The notes: generated from the letters alone by a model not told the origin. Counted from the stretch's first letter, positions 50,605-59,751 are shown. The stretch is 64,000 nucleotides of DNA from Bacteroidota bacterium (GCA_018262715.1 JADFDS010000010.1:1-64000); one strand, 5' to 3'. Numbers and translations: made by a program.

Positions 50605-51381
50605 AAGGCCTCTCCTGAAGAATTCCGAACACACAATGGCAGCGGCCATGCTGACGTTAAGCGATTCCAGCCCGGCGACAGGATTCGGCGGACCGGGAAT
50701 GGTGATGCGCCTGGTGACATGTTGCAGCAGCCCGGCGGAAATTCCTTTTGACTCGTTCCCGAAGAGGATGATGCCCTCGCTGCCTAGCTCACTCTCATAG
50801 ACCGATGTACCGTCAGTGGTGGTACCGTAAACAGGGATGCCCTCACCGGCGGCGTAGCGGAGAAGCTCATCAAGCGGCCTGTACCAGACGTTCACATGCA
50901 TGAAGGCACCCATTGTGGCCTGGATCACCTTGGGATTGTAAAAGTCAACTGAATCGGGAGAACAGATGATGTTGCCCATCCCGAACCACGCGGCAATTCG
51001 AATGATGGTCCCGAGGTTGCCCGGATCCTGTACGCACTCCAGCACCGGGGTAAGCCTGCCCCGGATGGAGTCATCGCTGAACTGCGCCTTCCTCATGGGG
51101 GCCACGGCCAGTACGTTGTGCGGGGTCCGGAGCGAGCTTATCCGTCTCAGCTCCTCGTAGCTTACCGTGACAACCTCATCAGCCCCGCCGATAACTGCTT
51201 CAGATTCACCATCAATCCATTCAGGCTTGCCTGCCATCAGCATAACCCTGTTGCCTGCAAGAATATACTCCCTGACCAGCTTGTCGCCCTCAATGACAAA
51301 GAGTGAGTTATCCTCCCTTACCTTTCGTTTCTGAAGTGAGAGTATCATTTTTACATGGTTGCGGGTGATCATCCTGTGCAT
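50563..51381 (-). CDS. TrmH/SpoU family RNA 2'-O-methyltransferase
   Basis: The 272-residue protein has an N-terminal L30e-like RNA-binding domain (about 5-95) and a SpoU knot domain with the motifs VQDPGNLGTIIR, ILFGNESKGIS and IPGPPNPVAGLESLNVSMAAA. It would methylate a ribose in rRNA or tRNA; the target site is unknown. The start may be Met1 or Met4 (51372), and it is divergent from tamL. The last 13 residues (AGSQQSAISSQQS) are read from a 7-bp repeat array, so the conserved protein probably ends at FFRRGL and the tail was added by the repeat. Confidence 0.9.
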   Translation of the reverse strand: MHRMITRNHVKMILSLQKRKVREDNSLFVIEGDKLVREYILAGNRVMLMAGKPEWIDGESEAVIGGADEVVTVSYEELRRISSLRTPHNVLAVAPMRKAQFSDDSIRGRLTPVLECVQDPGNLGTIIRIAAWFGMGNIICSPDSVDFYNPKVIQATMGAFMHVNVWYRPLDELLRYAAGEGIPVYGTTTDGTSVYESELGSEGIILFGNESKGISAGLLQHVTRRITIPGPPNPVAGLESLNVSMAAAIVCSEFFRRGLAGSQQSAISSQQS

Positions 51382-51390
51382 AATTCACTA

Positions 51391-51421
51391 ATTGAAAATA
51401 GAGTTTATAATGGTATATTTG
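51391..51421 (+). promoter_or_regulatory. Promoter of tamL
   Basis: ATTG at 51391-51394, a 19-base spacer and a perfect TATATTTG at 51414-51421. Transcription would begin near 51428, which excludes start codons upstream of it and supports the GTG at 51445. Confidence 0.6.
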
Positions 51422-51444
51422 CGTGCACCACTCTTCCCGGGCAA

Positions 51445-53805
51445 GTGATCCAACTGAGAACAAATATAAAAATTACCGGACCCAAACTCTTCCTGCTTAC
51501 CATCATTATTTTCACGGCTGCATCGTGCAATCCCACAAAATACGTCCCTTCGGGCGAGCTGCTCCTCAGCAGCAATGAACTTACCGTCAGTCCGGGTGGT
51601 GAATCATTGCCCGCGACGGTGAGCCGGAGCGCAATGAAGCCTTATGTCAGGCAGCAGCCAAACAAGAGGATTTTCGGGGTGAGGTTTCACCTCGGACTCT
51701 TCAATCTCTCTGATATCACCCGTGAAAAATGGCCCCACGGCTGGCTGAGGCGGATCGGCGAGGAACCGGTGATATTTGATGAGGTCGCCGCAGAAAGATC
51801 CGCCGGGCAGATTCAGAGCTACCTCTGGTCAAAAGGCTTTTTCAATGCCATTGTTACCGATACGGTCAATGTCGACGGTAACGAGGCGAAGGTTATCTAC
51901 CGGGTCAGCCCGGGAAGACCTTATAAGATTGCTGACATCAGGTATGAGGTGCAGGATTCCATTCTCCACAGCCTGATAATGATTGACACGGTAAACTGCT
52001 CCGTGGAGAGAGGGATGATCTATGATGTGGACGTCCTCAGGAAGGAGCGTCAGAGACTCGAGAGGTTTATCCGCGACATAGGCTTTTATACTTTTTCGAC
52101 GGAGAATATCTTCTACCGCATAGACAGCTCCCTCATGAGCCATCAGATGATTGTCAATTATGTCGTTTCGCCGGGGGTGACGTTTGACAGCCAGGGCAGA
52201 CAGGTGACAACTCCTCACAAAATGTACCGGATCAGGGATATCTATGTCTATCCTGAGTTTGATCCCCGGACGGCGCTGACGGGCGGCGAAGAGTATCTCA
52301 ACAGCCTTGATACCTCATATTTCGGAGGGATACATTTTGTATCACCTCCCGGCCGTACCCTCGTCAGGCCCGAGGTTCTCGCACAGGCAATATATATTGC
52401 ACCGGGATCCCTCTACAGTGTCACCAATACAGAAAGGACGCAAAAACACCTCAACGATCTAAGGAACCACAGGCTGGTGAATGTCTCGTTCATCGATGCA
52501 GGAAGCCTTTCAGGCGAAAGAAGGGATGAAGGGATGCTTGACTGTGTCATTCAGCTAACCCCGATGCAGCGGCAATCATTCACCGTGGAACTGGAGGGTA
52601 CCAATACAGGCGGAAACCTCGGCGGAGCACTTAACCTTATATACCAGAACAAGAGCCTGTTAAAAGGCGCTGAAGTATTCAGCATGAAGCTGAAAGGTGC
52701 ATACGAAACGCTCACCGAAGATCTCAGCGGTTTCAGGAACACCCAGCAATACGGCATCGAGGCTAACCTGAGAATCCCCAAGTTCATGATCCCATTTCCG
52801 GCAAAAGAATCGTTTATCAGGAACAGGGATCCCAGAACGGTTCTGTCGGCCGGGTACAACTACCAGAAGCTGCCGGCATTTGCCCGCTCGGTTGCAAACA
52901 TATCGCTTGGTTATTCATGGAACGGCAACAAATATACCAGGTTCAGTGTGAACCCGCTCTCGCTGAACGTGGTAAAGCTTCATTACATCAATCCTGATTA
53001 CCAGGCGACAATTGAAGATATGCCATACTTCTCCAACTCACTGCGTGACGTCAGGATTGTCGGCGGACGGTATGACTTCGCCTTCAACAACCAGGTGATT
53101 CAGAAATCACGCGACTTCTGGAACATTCGTCTCGGGCTGGATATTGCCGGCAACCTGCTTGATGCCGCCTACCGGACCGCCAATGCAGAGCTGGCTCCTG
53201 ACGGAAGCTACCACCTGTTCCGTCAGCCGTTTGCCCAGTTCATCAAGGGAGAGGTTGATGCAGCCTATAACTACAGGTTCAATGAGGCCAGCAGCATCGT
53301 TTACAGGTTCTTCGCCGGAGTGGGATGGCCCTATGGGAACTCGGAGGTGATGCCCTTTGAGGAACAGTACTTCGGCGGCGGATCAAACGATATCAGGGCA
53401 TGGATGGTGAGAACGCTCGGACCCGGATCTTACATATTGCAGGAGAGCTCATTCATCAACCAGACAGCTGATATGAAGCTCGAAGCCAACGTCGAATACC
53501 GGTTCAAACTCTTCTGGATACTGGAGGGGGCTGCCTTCATCGACGCCGGTAACATCTGGACCGTCAGGGAGGACGAGGACAGGCCCGGAAGCGTCTTCCG
53601 GTTCAGGTCATTCACCGATGACATTGCCGTAGGTACCGGCCTTGGTCTGAGGTTTGACCTTAAGTTTGTCCTGCTGCGTGCCGATTTCGGGCTGAAGGTG
53701 CGTGACCCTCAGGAGACGGAGGGCTCGAAATGGATCCCCTTCAATCGTCCCTATGACCGTAAGAAGGACGTTACGATGGTGATCGGGATAGGATATCCCT
53801 TCTAG
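51445..53805 (+). CDS. tamL: TamL: lipoprotein BamA/TamA-like outer-membrane assembly factor
   Basis: The GTG at 51445 lies just after the predicted transcription start and gives 786 residues. A lipoprotein signal ends in TAASC with Cys28. POTRA-like domains follow (for example VIYRVSPGRPYKIADIRYEV and VNYVVSPGVTFDSQGRQV), then a 16-strand Omp85 barrel (about 420-786) with the motif GWPYGNSEVMPFEEQYFGGGSNDIRAW and a C-terminal strand ending in Phe. In Bacteroidota the TamA-like partner of TamB is a lipoprotein, TamL, that helps assemble outer-membrane proteins. No tamB gene is adjacent. Heptad array D follows the stop. Confidence 0.88.
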   Translation: MIQLRTNIKITGPKLFLLTIIIFTAASCNPTKYVPSGELLLSSNELTVSPGGESLPATVSRSAMKPYVRQQPNKRIFGVRFHLGLFNLSDITREKWPHGWLRRIGEEPVIFDEVAAERSAGQIQSYLWSKGFFNAIVTDTVNVDGNEAKVIYRVSPGRPYKIADIRYEVQDSILHSLIMIDTVNCSVERGMIYDVDVLRKERQRLERFIRDIGFYTFSTENIFYRIDSSLMSHQMIVNYVVSPGVTFDSQGRQVTTPHKMYRIRDIYVYPEFDPRTALTGGEEYLNSLDTSYFGGIHFVSPPGRTLVRPEVLAQAIYIAPGSLYSVTNTERTQKHLNDLRNHRLVNVSFIDAGSLSGERRDEGMLDCVIQLTPMQRQSFTVELEGTNTGGNLGGALNLIYQNKSLLKGAEVFSMKLKGAYETLTEDLSGFRNTQQYGIEANLRIPKFMIPFPAKESFIRNRDPRTVLSAGYNYQKLPAFARSVANISLGYSWNGNKYTRFSVNPLSLNVVKLHYINPDYQATIEDMPYFSNSLRDVRIVGGRYDFAFNNQVIQKSRDFWNIRLGLDIAGNLLDAAYRTANAELAPDGSYHLFRQPFAQFIKGEVDAAYNYRFNEASSIVYRFFAGVGWPYGNSEVMPFEEQYFGGGSNDIRAWMVRTLGPGSYILQESSFINQTADMKLEANVEYRFKLFWILEGAAFIDAGNIWTVREDEDRPGSVFRFRSFTDDIAVGTGLGLRFDLKFVLLRADFGLKVRDPQETEGSKWIPFNRPYDRKKDVTMVIGIGYPF

Positions 53806-53921
53806 CAGGCAAGAGGCAATAGCCATCAGGCAATAGTGTTGACAAGATATGAGCAGTAACTGCCTGATAACCAATACTTACACTACTGCCTACTGCCCAT
53901 TGCCTATTGCCTATTGCAAGG
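53806..53921. repeat. Heptad array D, inverted (AGGCAAT ... TATTGCC)
   Basis: The left arm reads CAGGCAAGAGGCAATAGCCATCAGGCAATAG. The right arm is TACTGCC-TACTGCC-CATTGCC-TATTGCC-TATTGC and ends TGCAAGG. Unlike arrays A, B and C, this one lies between two genes pointing the same way. Confidence 0.7.
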
Positions 53922-53966
53922 TATCCCAAATTTTCATATCTTTCATGACGTCTTGCTGCTTCGTCT

Positions 53967-55025
53967 ATGAAACGATTCAGGAAATCCGTCACAGCACTGT
54001 TCGGTTTTGACCGCCGGGAGAGGCACGGAACGTTTGTCCTGTCACTCATTGTCGTGACGCTTCTGCTCGTACGCCTTACAGTCATGCGGCCCGGTGAGGT
54101 GCCGGCAGAGCTGCCTCCGTTGCCATTGGCGCAGGATGTCAATGCCGGCGGCAGTGATACGGAAAGTACTACCCCGGCGCTCTTCATGTTTGACCCCAAC
54201 ACATGCACCTATGATGACCTTCTGAGTCTCGGCCTGTCGGCCAGGCAGGCGCGCACTCTTATAAACTACCGGGGCAGCGGGGCGAGGTTCCGCCGGCCGG
54301 AGGACCTGCGGCGGATATACGGAATCGATTCGTCCACTGCCGCAAGGCTGATACCATATATATTAATAGAGACAGACCCGGAAGGGAAAAAATCCGGTAC
54401 CCGTAAAGGATGGTCCGGGGCAGATTCCGGGAGGGATGCATCGGTGACATGGGCAAACAGGAAGGAGAGTGCTCCGGAGCGAAAGCCATCGGCAGATCAG
54501 GAGGAAAATGCCGTGGGAGGTCCGCGGTACAACCAGGGAGATAACCAGGCAACCCCCACTGCCGGGGGAGGTGTGTTGGCGCTTGACATTAACCGGTGCA
54601 CTGCCGGCGAGCTCGTCGCCCTTCCCGGCATCGGGCCGGTACTTGCAGAACGGATAATAAAATACCGCAACCTTCTTGGCGGGTTTGTTGACAAATGGCA
54701 GCTGGTTGAGGTATACGGCCTTGACAGCTCGGTAGCAAGGCTGGCAGCGGAGCAGCTGATACTGACATTTGAAGAGGTAAGGCCGCTGGTCCTTGACAGC
54801 GCAAGCTACAGCGATCTCGCTCACCATCCCTACCTGGGGTACGAGACTGCAAGGAAGATTACCACCTACAGGTCGGTATCCGGACTGCCGGTCACACTCG
54901 GAGAGATGGTCAGCAGCGGTGTCATCACCCCGGTTCAGGCCGGGCGGATAGCCCCTTATGTGAGACCTGCCCCGGGCGTTACAGGAACCGATTATGAATT
55001 TATTTCATCAAAAGTTTTGAAATGA
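53967..55025 (+). CDS. Membrane-anchored helix-hairpin-helix (ComEA-like) protein
   Basis: The 352-residue protein has one membrane segment at about 24-40 and then three helix-hairpin-helix units: FDPNTCTYDDLLSLGLSARQARTLINYR (about 74-103), LDINRCTAGELVALPGIGPVLAERIIKYR (about 203-231) and a weaker third near 270-300. A low-complexity polar linker (about 135-195) joins the first two. ComEA-type proteins bind double-stranded DNA at the outer face of the membrane during DNA uptake; here that role is plausible because a comEC gene is present in the window, but it is not proven. Confidence 0.82.
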   Translation: MKRFRKSVTALFGFDRRERHGTFVLSLIVVTLLLVRLTVMRPGEVPAELPPLPLAQDVNAGGSDTESTTPALFMFDPNTCTYDDLLSLGLSARQARTLINYRGSGARFRRPEDLRRIYGIDSSTAARLIPYILIETDPEGKKSGTRKGWSGADSGRDASVTWANRKESAPERKPSADQEENAVGGPRYNQGDNQATPTAGGGVLALDINRCTAGELVALPGIGPVLAERIIKYRNLLGGFVDKWQLVEVYGLDSSVARLAAEQLILTFEEVRPLVLDSASYSDLAHHPYLGYETARKITTYRSVSGLPVTLGEMVSSGVITPVQAGRIAPYVRPAPGVTGTDYEFISSKVLK

Positions 55026-55046
55026 TTTTCAGAGATATTAATTTTG
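55016..55046 (+). promoter_or_regulatory. Promoter of rpsU
   Basis: TTTG at 55016-55019, a 19-base spacer and a perfect TAATTTTG at 55039-55046, about 30 bases before the rpsU start. The -33 box overlaps the end of the preceding gene. Confidence 0.7.
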
Positions 55047-55074
55047 CGGCTCGATTTAAATTTAAAGTTCAAAT

Positions 55075-55266
55075 ATGATTATTGTACCGGTAAAAGAAGG
55101 CGAGAACATCGACAGGGCTCTCAAGAAATTCAAGAGGAAGTTTGAGAAGACCGGAGTTATCCGTGAGCTCAGGTCCCGTCAGGCCTACGTCAAACCCTCG
55201 GTCCGCCGCAGGGATGAGATAAAGAAGGCCGTCTATGTTCAGCAGCTGCAGCGCGAGGAGGAGTAA
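55075..55266 (+). CDS. rpsU: 30S ribosomal protein S21
   Basis: The 63-residue basic protein starts MIIVPVKEGENIDRALKKFKRKFEKTGV, the S21 signature, and continues with ELRSRQAYVKPSVRRRDE. It sits on the platform of the small subunit near the anti-Shine-Dalgarno end of 16S rRNA, which in Bacteroidota is partly hidden by S21 and neighbours. It begins the rpsU-xer-hpf block. Confidence 0.97.
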   Translation: MIIVPVKEGENIDRALKKFKRKFEKTGVIRELRSRQAYVKPSVRRRDEIKKAVYVQQLQREEE

Positions 55267-55318
55267 TACTCCTGCCGGCCGAAGCTGTAATAAAATATAA
55301 AACCAAAAGGTTCCTTTC

Positions 55319-56200
55319 ATGAATACAAAGGAATCGTTCCTTCAATACATCAGTACCGAGAAGCGCTATTCACGGCACACTGTAACATCTTACAAAAATG
55401 ATATTGATCAGTTCATGGGCTGGCTTGAGGAAGTCCGTCCGGGGGCTGATCTTGTATCCGTAACCCATGCTGATGTGCGCGGCTGGATGGTATCGCTTCT
55501 TGAGGGGGGCGCTTCGGCCGGCACGGTTCACAGGAAGATGTCGGCGCTCAGGACTCTCTTCCGTTATATGCGAAGGCACGAGCTCATTACTGCAGATCCG
55601 ATGGCTGGGCTGAAGCTTCCCAAAAAGCCGAAACAGCTTCCCGTATTTGTTGCCGAGGATGCTCTCGCGAAGCTGCTTGACGAATTCAGGTTCGGAGATA
55701 ATTTTTCAGGGCTCCGTGACAGAACTGTTGTGGAATTTTTGTATCTTACAGGCATGAGGAGGTCGGAGCTGACAGGCCTGCGTGACGCGGATGTGGATCT
55801 CTCTGCGGGGCAGGTCAGGGTTACTGGTAAAAGGGACAAGCAGAGGGTCATTCCTCTTGCTGCAGGATTTGTAAAATCACTTCGGTCATACATTGAAGCG
55901 CGTGAGGAGAAGGGGTTCTCAGGAGGCTGGTTCTTTGTCACTGACAGGGGGAACAAAATGTATGACAGGGCTGTTTATAACATAGTGACGAGATATCTTG
56001 CCATGGTTACAACGGTTGAAAAGAAGAGCCCTCATGTTCTCAGGCATACCTTTGCCACGCACATGCTTAATTACGGTGCTGACCTCAACTCGATAAAGGA
56101 GCTTCTGGGCCATGCAAGTCTATCGGCCACGCAGGTATACACGCACAGCACGTTTGAACAACTTAAGAAAATCTATAAACAGGCTCATCCAAGAGCATAA
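55319..56200 (+). CDS. Tyrosine recombinase XerC/XerD type
   Basis: The 293-residue protein has the N-terminal SAM-like core-binding domain (about 5-90) and the catalytic domain. Active-site residues appear in TGMRRSELTGL (first Arg), HVLRHTFATH (His-x-x-Arg near 239), LGHASLSATQVYTH (His and nucleophile Tyr274). Xer recombinases resolve chromosome dimers at dif during division. Length and motifs are standard for a chromosomal Xer protein, and its place between rpsU and hpf is conserved in this phylum, so it is not a phage integrase. I cannot tell XerC from XerD by eye. Confidence 0.9.
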   Translation: MNTKESFLQYISTEKRYSRHTVTSYKNDIDQFMGWLEEVRPGADLVSVTHADVRGWMVSLLEGGASAGTVHRKMSALRTLFRYMRRHELITADPMAGLKLPKKPKQLPVFVAEDALAKLLDEFRFGDNFSGLRDRTVVEFLYLTGMRRSELTGLRDADVDLSAGQVRVTGKRDKQRVIPLAAGFVKSLRSYIEAREEKGFSGGWFFVTDRGNKMYDRAVYNIVTRYLAMVTTVEKKSPHVLRHTFATHMLNYGADLNSIKELLGHASLSATQVYTHSTFEQLKKIYKQAHPRA

Positions 56201-56226
56201 TCATTAACTTAACAGGAGGTACTGCC

Positions 56227-56526
56227 ATGAACATTCAGATCCATTCGCTAAGGTTTGATGCAGACAAGAAACTGATTGACTTTGTTACTCAAAAGGTAAA
56301 CAAGCTTTCTCAATTAAGTGACGATATTGTCAGCGCCGAGGTGTTTCTGAGGTTAGATAAAGATGATGAAAGGGAGAACAAGATTACGGAAATCAAGGTG
56401 GAGTATCCCAGGGGGCCGCTCTTTGCCCGCAAACAGAGCAAAACTTTCGAGGAGGCGACCGACCTTGTTGTTGACGCCCTTAAGCGGCAGATAGTCAAAC
56501 AGAAGGGAAAGATGCGGGGGGAGTAA
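56227..56526 (+). CDS. hpf: Ribosome hibernation promoting factor, short form
   Basis: The 99-residue protein is a single HPF/RaiA domain: MNIQIHSLRFDADKKLIDFV at the start and KSFEEATDLVVDALKRQIVKQK at the end. It binds the decoding site of the 30S subunit and inactivates ribosomes in stationary phase. The long-form C-terminal dimerisation domain is missing, so another factor would be needed to make 100S dimers. An AGGAGG site precedes the ATG, one of the few strong Shine-Dalgarno sequences here. Confidence 0.93.
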   Translation: MNIQIHSLRFDADKKLIDFVTQKVNKLSQLSDDIVSAEVFLRLDKDDERENKITEIKVEYPRGPLFARKQSKTFEEATDLVVDALKRQIVKQKGKMRGE

Positions 56527-56556
56527 TCCCTCTGCATCAAAAAAACTTCGGATAAA

Positions 56557-56588
56557 TTTGAGATTTGAATTTTTAATTTCTACATTTG
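56557..56588 (+). promoter_or_regulatory. Promoter of the tRNA-tuf operon
   Basis: TTTG at 56557-56560, a 20-base spacer and a perfect TACATTTG at 56581-56588. The leader that follows can form a hairpin (CCGATTT with AAATCGG) just before the first tRNA. Confidence 0.8.
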
Positions 56589-56638
56589 CAAACCGATTTT
56601 TGAGGGTAATTTCTCAGAAATCGGTCGTTCTTTCAAAT

Positions 56639-56712
56639 GCCGATGTAGCTCAGTTGGCCAGAGCAGCTGATTTGTAATCTGCAGGTCAAGGGTTCGAATC
56701 CCTTCATCGGCT
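56639..56712 (+). tRNA. tRNA-Thr (TGT)
   Basis: The acceptor stem GCCGATG pairs with CATCGGC. The anticodon loop TTTGTAA holds TGT, reading ACA and related Thr codons. The anticodon stem GCTGA/TCTGC has a T-T mismatch at its third pair. GGTTCGAATCC is the T-arm. CCA is not encoded. Confidence 0.95.
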
Positions 56713-56760
56713 CATTGTATGCAAAGCATGTATGTCTAACCAGGCATGCTCTGTAAAGAC

Positions 56761-56843
56761 GGGGAGATACCAAAGTGGCCAACTGGGGCAGACTGTAAAT
56801 CTGTTGTCTGATGACTTCGTAGGTTCGAATCCTGCTCTCCCCA
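56761..56843 (+). tRNA. tRNA-Tyr (GTA)
   Basis: The acceptor stem GGGGAGA pairs with TCTCCCC. The anticodon loop CTGTAAA carries GTA. The 83-base length includes the long variable arm of class II tRNAs. CCA is not encoded. Confidence 0.95.
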
Positions 56844-56910
56844 CTCTTACAGTGCAACGTTCTTTTTTCCGCAGAAACGGGAAAAAAAGGAGTACCGGTT
56901 AACTATATAA

Positions 56911-56983
56911 GCGGGAGTAGCTCAGTTGGTAGAGCATTAGCCTTCCAAGCTAAGGGCCGCGGATTCGAATTCCGTCTCCCGCT
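56911..56983 (+). tRNA. tRNA-Gly (TCC)
   Basis: GCGGGAG pairs with CTCCCGC. The anticodon stem TTAGC/GCTAA encloses CTTCCAA with anticodon TCC. CCA is not encoded. Confidence 0.95.
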
Positions 56984-56989
56984 CAGCAT

Positions 56990-57061
56990 GCCGATGTAGC
57001 TCAGGGGTAGAGCACTTCCTTGGTAAGGAAGGGGTCATGAGTTCAACTCTCATCATCGGCT
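56990..57061 (+). tRNA. tRNA-Thr (GGT)
   Basis: GCCGATG pairs with CATCGGC. The anticodon stem CTTCC/GGAAG encloses TTGGTAA with anticodon GGT. It lies only 6 bases after tRNA-Gly, so the two are processed from one transcript that continues into tuf. Confidence 0.95.
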
Positions 57062-57103
57062 CAAACGATTTTGGATGTAAATTTAAATTAATAAGCTTTT
57101 ATT

Positions 57104-58291
57104 ATGGCAAAAGAAAAATTTGACAGGTCGAAGCCACACGTAAATATCGGTACGATCGGTCACGTCGACCACGGCAAGACCACCCTGACGGCTGCTATTA
57201 CGATGGTTCTCGCTAAGAAGGGTCTCTCAGAAGTAAGGGACTTTGATTCAATCGACAATGCCCCCGAAGAAAAGGAAAGGGGTATTACAATCAACACTTC
57301 TCACGTTGAGTATTCAACCGCGAACCGTCACTATGCTCACGTTGACTGTCCGGGTCACGCTGACTATGTGAAGAACATGGTTACCGGTGCTGCCCAGATG
57401 GACGGCGCCATCATCGTTGTTGCCGCCACTGACGGCCCGATGCCCCAGACACGTGAACATATCCTTCTTGCACGCCAGGTGAACGTGCCGAGGATCGTCG
57501 TGTTCCTCAACAAGGTTGACCTTGTTGATGATGAGGAACTTATTGACCTCGTTGAGATGGAAGTACGTGATCTCCTCACATTCTACAAGTTTGACGGTGA
57601 CAATGCTCCCGTTATCCGCGGTTCAGCTCTCGGTGCAATGAACCATGAGCCGAAGTGGGAAGACAAGGTTATGGAACTGATGGATGCAGTTGACTCATAC
57701 ATTCCCATTCCTCCGCGTGAGAACGAGAAGCCTTTCCTGATGCCTGTTGAAGACGTTTTCTCAATCACCGGCCGTGGTACAGTTGCTACCGGCCGTATCG
57801 AAACCGGTATGGTTCACACCGGCGACGAGCTTGAGATCGTCGGCCTTGGTTCAGAGAAGCGCAAGACTGTTTGTACCGGCGTTGAAATGTTCCGCAAGAT
57901 CCTTGACCAGGGTGAAGCAGGTGACAACGTTGGTCTGCTCCTCCGCGGCGTTGACAAGAAAGAGATCAAGAGAGGCCATGTGCTTGCAAAACCGGGTTCA
58001 ATAACACCCCATACCAAGTTCAAGGCTGAGGTCTATGTTCTTAAGAAAGAGGAAGGCGGACGTCACACCCCGTTCCACAATAATTACCGTCCGCAGTTCT
58101 ATCTCCGTACCCTTGACATTACCGGCGAGATTCAGCTCCCGGAAGGTACAGAGATGGTTATGCCCGGTGATAACGTGACAATCACTGTTGAGCTCATCTA
58201 CCCGGTTGCAATCAACAAGGGTCTCCGTTTCGCTATCCGCGAAGGTGGCCGTACCGTTGGTGCAGGCGCAGTTGTTGAGATCATCAACTAA
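57104..58291 (+). CDS. tuf: Elongation factor Tu
   Basis: The 395-residue GTPase has GHVDHGKTT (P-loop, near residues 19-27), the switch I region with [17 protein letters not shown] (switch II) and NKVD for guanine recognition, followed by the two beta-barrel domains. It delivers aminoacyl-tRNA to the ribosome. It lies downstream of four tRNA genes and upstream of trnW and secE, the standard order in Bacteroidota. The gene is likely highly expressed. Confidence 0.98.
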   Translation: MAKEKFDRSKPHVNIGTIGHVDHGKTTLTAAITMVLAKKGLSEVRDFDSIDNAPEEKERGITINTSHVEYSTANRHYAHVDCPGHADYVKNMVTGAAQMDGAIIVVAATDGPMPQTREHILLARQVNVPRIVVFLNKVDLVDDEELIDLVEMEVRDLLTFYKFDGDNAPVIRGSALGAMNHEPKWEDKVMELMDAVDSYIPIPPRENEKPFLMPVEDVFSITGRGTVATGRIETGMVHTGDELEIVGLGSEKRKTVCTGVEMFRKILDQGEAGDNVGLLLRGVDKKEIKRGHVLAKPGSITPHTKFKAEVYVLKKEEGGRHTPFHNNYRPQFYLRTLDITGEIQLPEGTEMVMPGDNVTITVELIYPVAINKGLRFAIREGGRTVGAGAVVEIIN

Positions 58292-58296
58292 GACCT

Positions 58297-58343
58297 TATT
58301 ATATATATAATATGGTAACCGTGCGCGTACGCGTACGGTTACC
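58297..58343. repeat. Two adjacent palindromes between tuf and tRNA-Trp
   Basis: TATTATATATATAATA (58297-58312) is followed by GGTAACCGT-GCGCGTACGCGT-ACGGTTACC (58314-58343), an almost perfect 30-base palindrome with one G/T mismatch that would be a wobble pair in RNA. No T-tract follows, so it may be an RNA-processing hairpin between tuf and the tRNA rather than a terminator. Confidence 0.6.
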
Positions 58344-58355
58344 ATCAGAATGTAC

Positions 58356-58428
58356 ACGGGTGTAGCTCAGTTGGTAGAGCACTGGTCTCCAAAACCAGGT
58401 GTCGGGAGTTCGAGCCTCTCCTCCCGTG
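58356..58428 (+). tRNA. tRNA-Trp (CCA)
   Basis: ACGGGTG pairs with CTCCCGT apart from a T-T mismatch at the sixth pair. The anticodon stem CTGGT/ACCAG encloses CTCCAAA with anticodon CCA. The terminal CCA is not encoded. It lies between tuf and secE. Confidence 0.95.
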
Positions 58429-58446
58429 CGAAACGGAATTCTTGTT

Positions 58447-58638
58447 ATGAAGATAGGAACATACTTTAAAGAATCGTATAACGAACTCATGCACAAGGTG
58501 ACATGGCCTTCATGGAGCGAACTCCAGGGAAGCGCAACCCTTGTACTCGTTACCTCTGTCATCCTGGCCCTGGTCATCTGGGGAATGGATTTCATTTTTG
58601 ACAAGGCCATGGGTTTTGTATATGGTCTGTTATATTAA
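58447..58638 (+). CDS. secE: Preprotein translocase subunit SecE
   Basis: The ATG at 58447 gives a 63-residue protein: an amphipathic helix YFKESYNELMHKVTWPSWSEL, the SecE hallmark, and one membrane segment at about 33-55. It clamps SecY in the SecYEG channel. Single-segment SecE of this length is normal for the phylum. It is 18 bases upstream of nusG. Confidence 0.95.
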   Translation: MKIGTYFKESYNELMHKVTWPSWSELQGSATLVLVTSVILALVIWGMDFIFDKAMGFVYGLLY

Positions 58639-58656
58639 AATTCATAACGGTCACAG

Positions 58657-59205
58657 ATGAGTGAAAACGTTAAGAAGTGGTATGTGCTCCGGGCTATAGG
58701 CGGCAAGGAGAAAAAAGTCAAGGAGTATCTTGACAATGAAATTGCACGCCGTAATCTGCAGGATTACATCACCCAGGTGCTGATACCGATGGAGAAGGTG
58801 TACCAGATCCGTTCGGGCAAAAAGGTGAGCAAGGAGCGTACATTCTTCCCGGGATATGTCATCGTGGAGGCTGCACTCGTAGGTGAGGTGCCGCACATCC
58901 TCCGGAATATCCCCAACGTACTCGGATTCCTCGGCTCACAATCAGGAGAGCCCATACCAATGCGGAAGGCCGAAATCAACCGCATCCTTGGAAAAGTAGA
59001 CGAACTGGCAGCCAGCGAGGAGGAACTCAATGTTCCGTTCGTGGTGGGCGAGACGGTAAAAGTAATAGACGGCCCGTTCAACAGCTTCACCGGCGTGATT
59101 GAAGAGGTCAACGAAGAGAAGCGCAAGCTCAAGGTAATGGTCAAAATCTTCGGACGAAAGACCCCGCTCGAGCTCAGCTTCATGCAGGTAGAGAAAGAAA
59201 GTTAA
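58657..59205 (+). CDS. nusG: Transcription antitermination factor NusG
   Basis: The 182-residue protein has the NGN domain (WYVLRAIGGKEKKVKEYL at the start, FPGYVIVEA near 63-71) and a C-terminal KOW domain (VGETVKVIDGPFNSFTGVIEE, about 126-146). It binds RNA polymerase, supports elongation, and links to Rho and ribosomes. The paired rho gene with its extended insertion is also in this window. It follows secE in the conserved order. Confidence 0.97.
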   Translation: MSENVKKWYVLRAIGGKEKKVKEYLDNEIARRNLQDYITQVLIPMEKVYQIRSGKKVSKERTFFPGYVIVEAALVGEVPHILRNIPNVLGFLGSQSGEPIPMRKAEINRILGKVDELAASEEELNVPFVVGETVKVIDGPFNSFTGVIEEVNEEKRKLKVMVKIFGRKTPLELSFMQVEKES

Positions 59206-59292
59206 GGAATTAAGGAAATTGACAGCCGTGAATTATAATGCTTCCTTAAGCGGCCGTCATGCTCTCGCTATAAACAATGCAAATTTTTAATT

Positions 59293-59733
59293 ATGGCAAA
59301 AGAAGTTGCTGGATTAATCAAATTACAGATTAAAGGCGGAGCAGCCAATCCATCTCCACCCGTCGGACCCGCACTGGGCTCCAAAGGTGTGAATATCATG
59401 GAGTTTTGCAAACAGTTTAACGCCCGGACACAGGACAAGGCGGGGAAGGTCATACCGGTAATCATTACCGTGTATAATGACAAGACTTTTGAGTTTGTCA
59501 CAAAAACCCCTCCCGTTGCCGTTCAGCTGATAGAAGCCTCAAAAACAAAGAAAGGCTCGGCAGAGCCCAACCGCGCAAAGGTGGCATCAATCACATGGAA
59601 CCAGGTGAAGACTATTGCTGAGGATAAAATGCAGGATCTGAACTGCTTTACCCTCGAATCCGCGATGAAGATGGTGGCTGGAACAGCCAGAAGTATGGGC
59701 ATCACCGTAACAGGTGCATTCCCCGGTAAATAA
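59293..59733 (+). CDS. rplK: 50S ribosomal protein L11
   Basis: The 146-residue protein starts with [27 protein letters not shown], the proline-rich factor-binding region, and ends with the RNA-binding domain (ARSMGITV). It forms the GTPase-associated centre with L10 and L7/L12. It begins the rplKAJL block, 87 bases after nusG. Confidence 0.98.
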   Translation: MAKEVAGLIKLQIKGGAANPSPPVGPALGSKGVNIMEFCKQFNARTQDKAGKVIPVIITVYNDKTFEFVTKTPPVAVQLIEASKTKKGSAEPNRAKVASITWNQVKTIAEDKMQDLNCFTLESAMKMVAGTARSMGITVTGAFPGK

Positions 59734-59751
59734 CAAATTAAGTGAATAGAA

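Noticed and set aside
55319-56200. Phage or integron integrase
   Set aside because: Standard Xer length, and the conserved rpsU-xer-hpf neighbourhood with no att repeats or phage genes.
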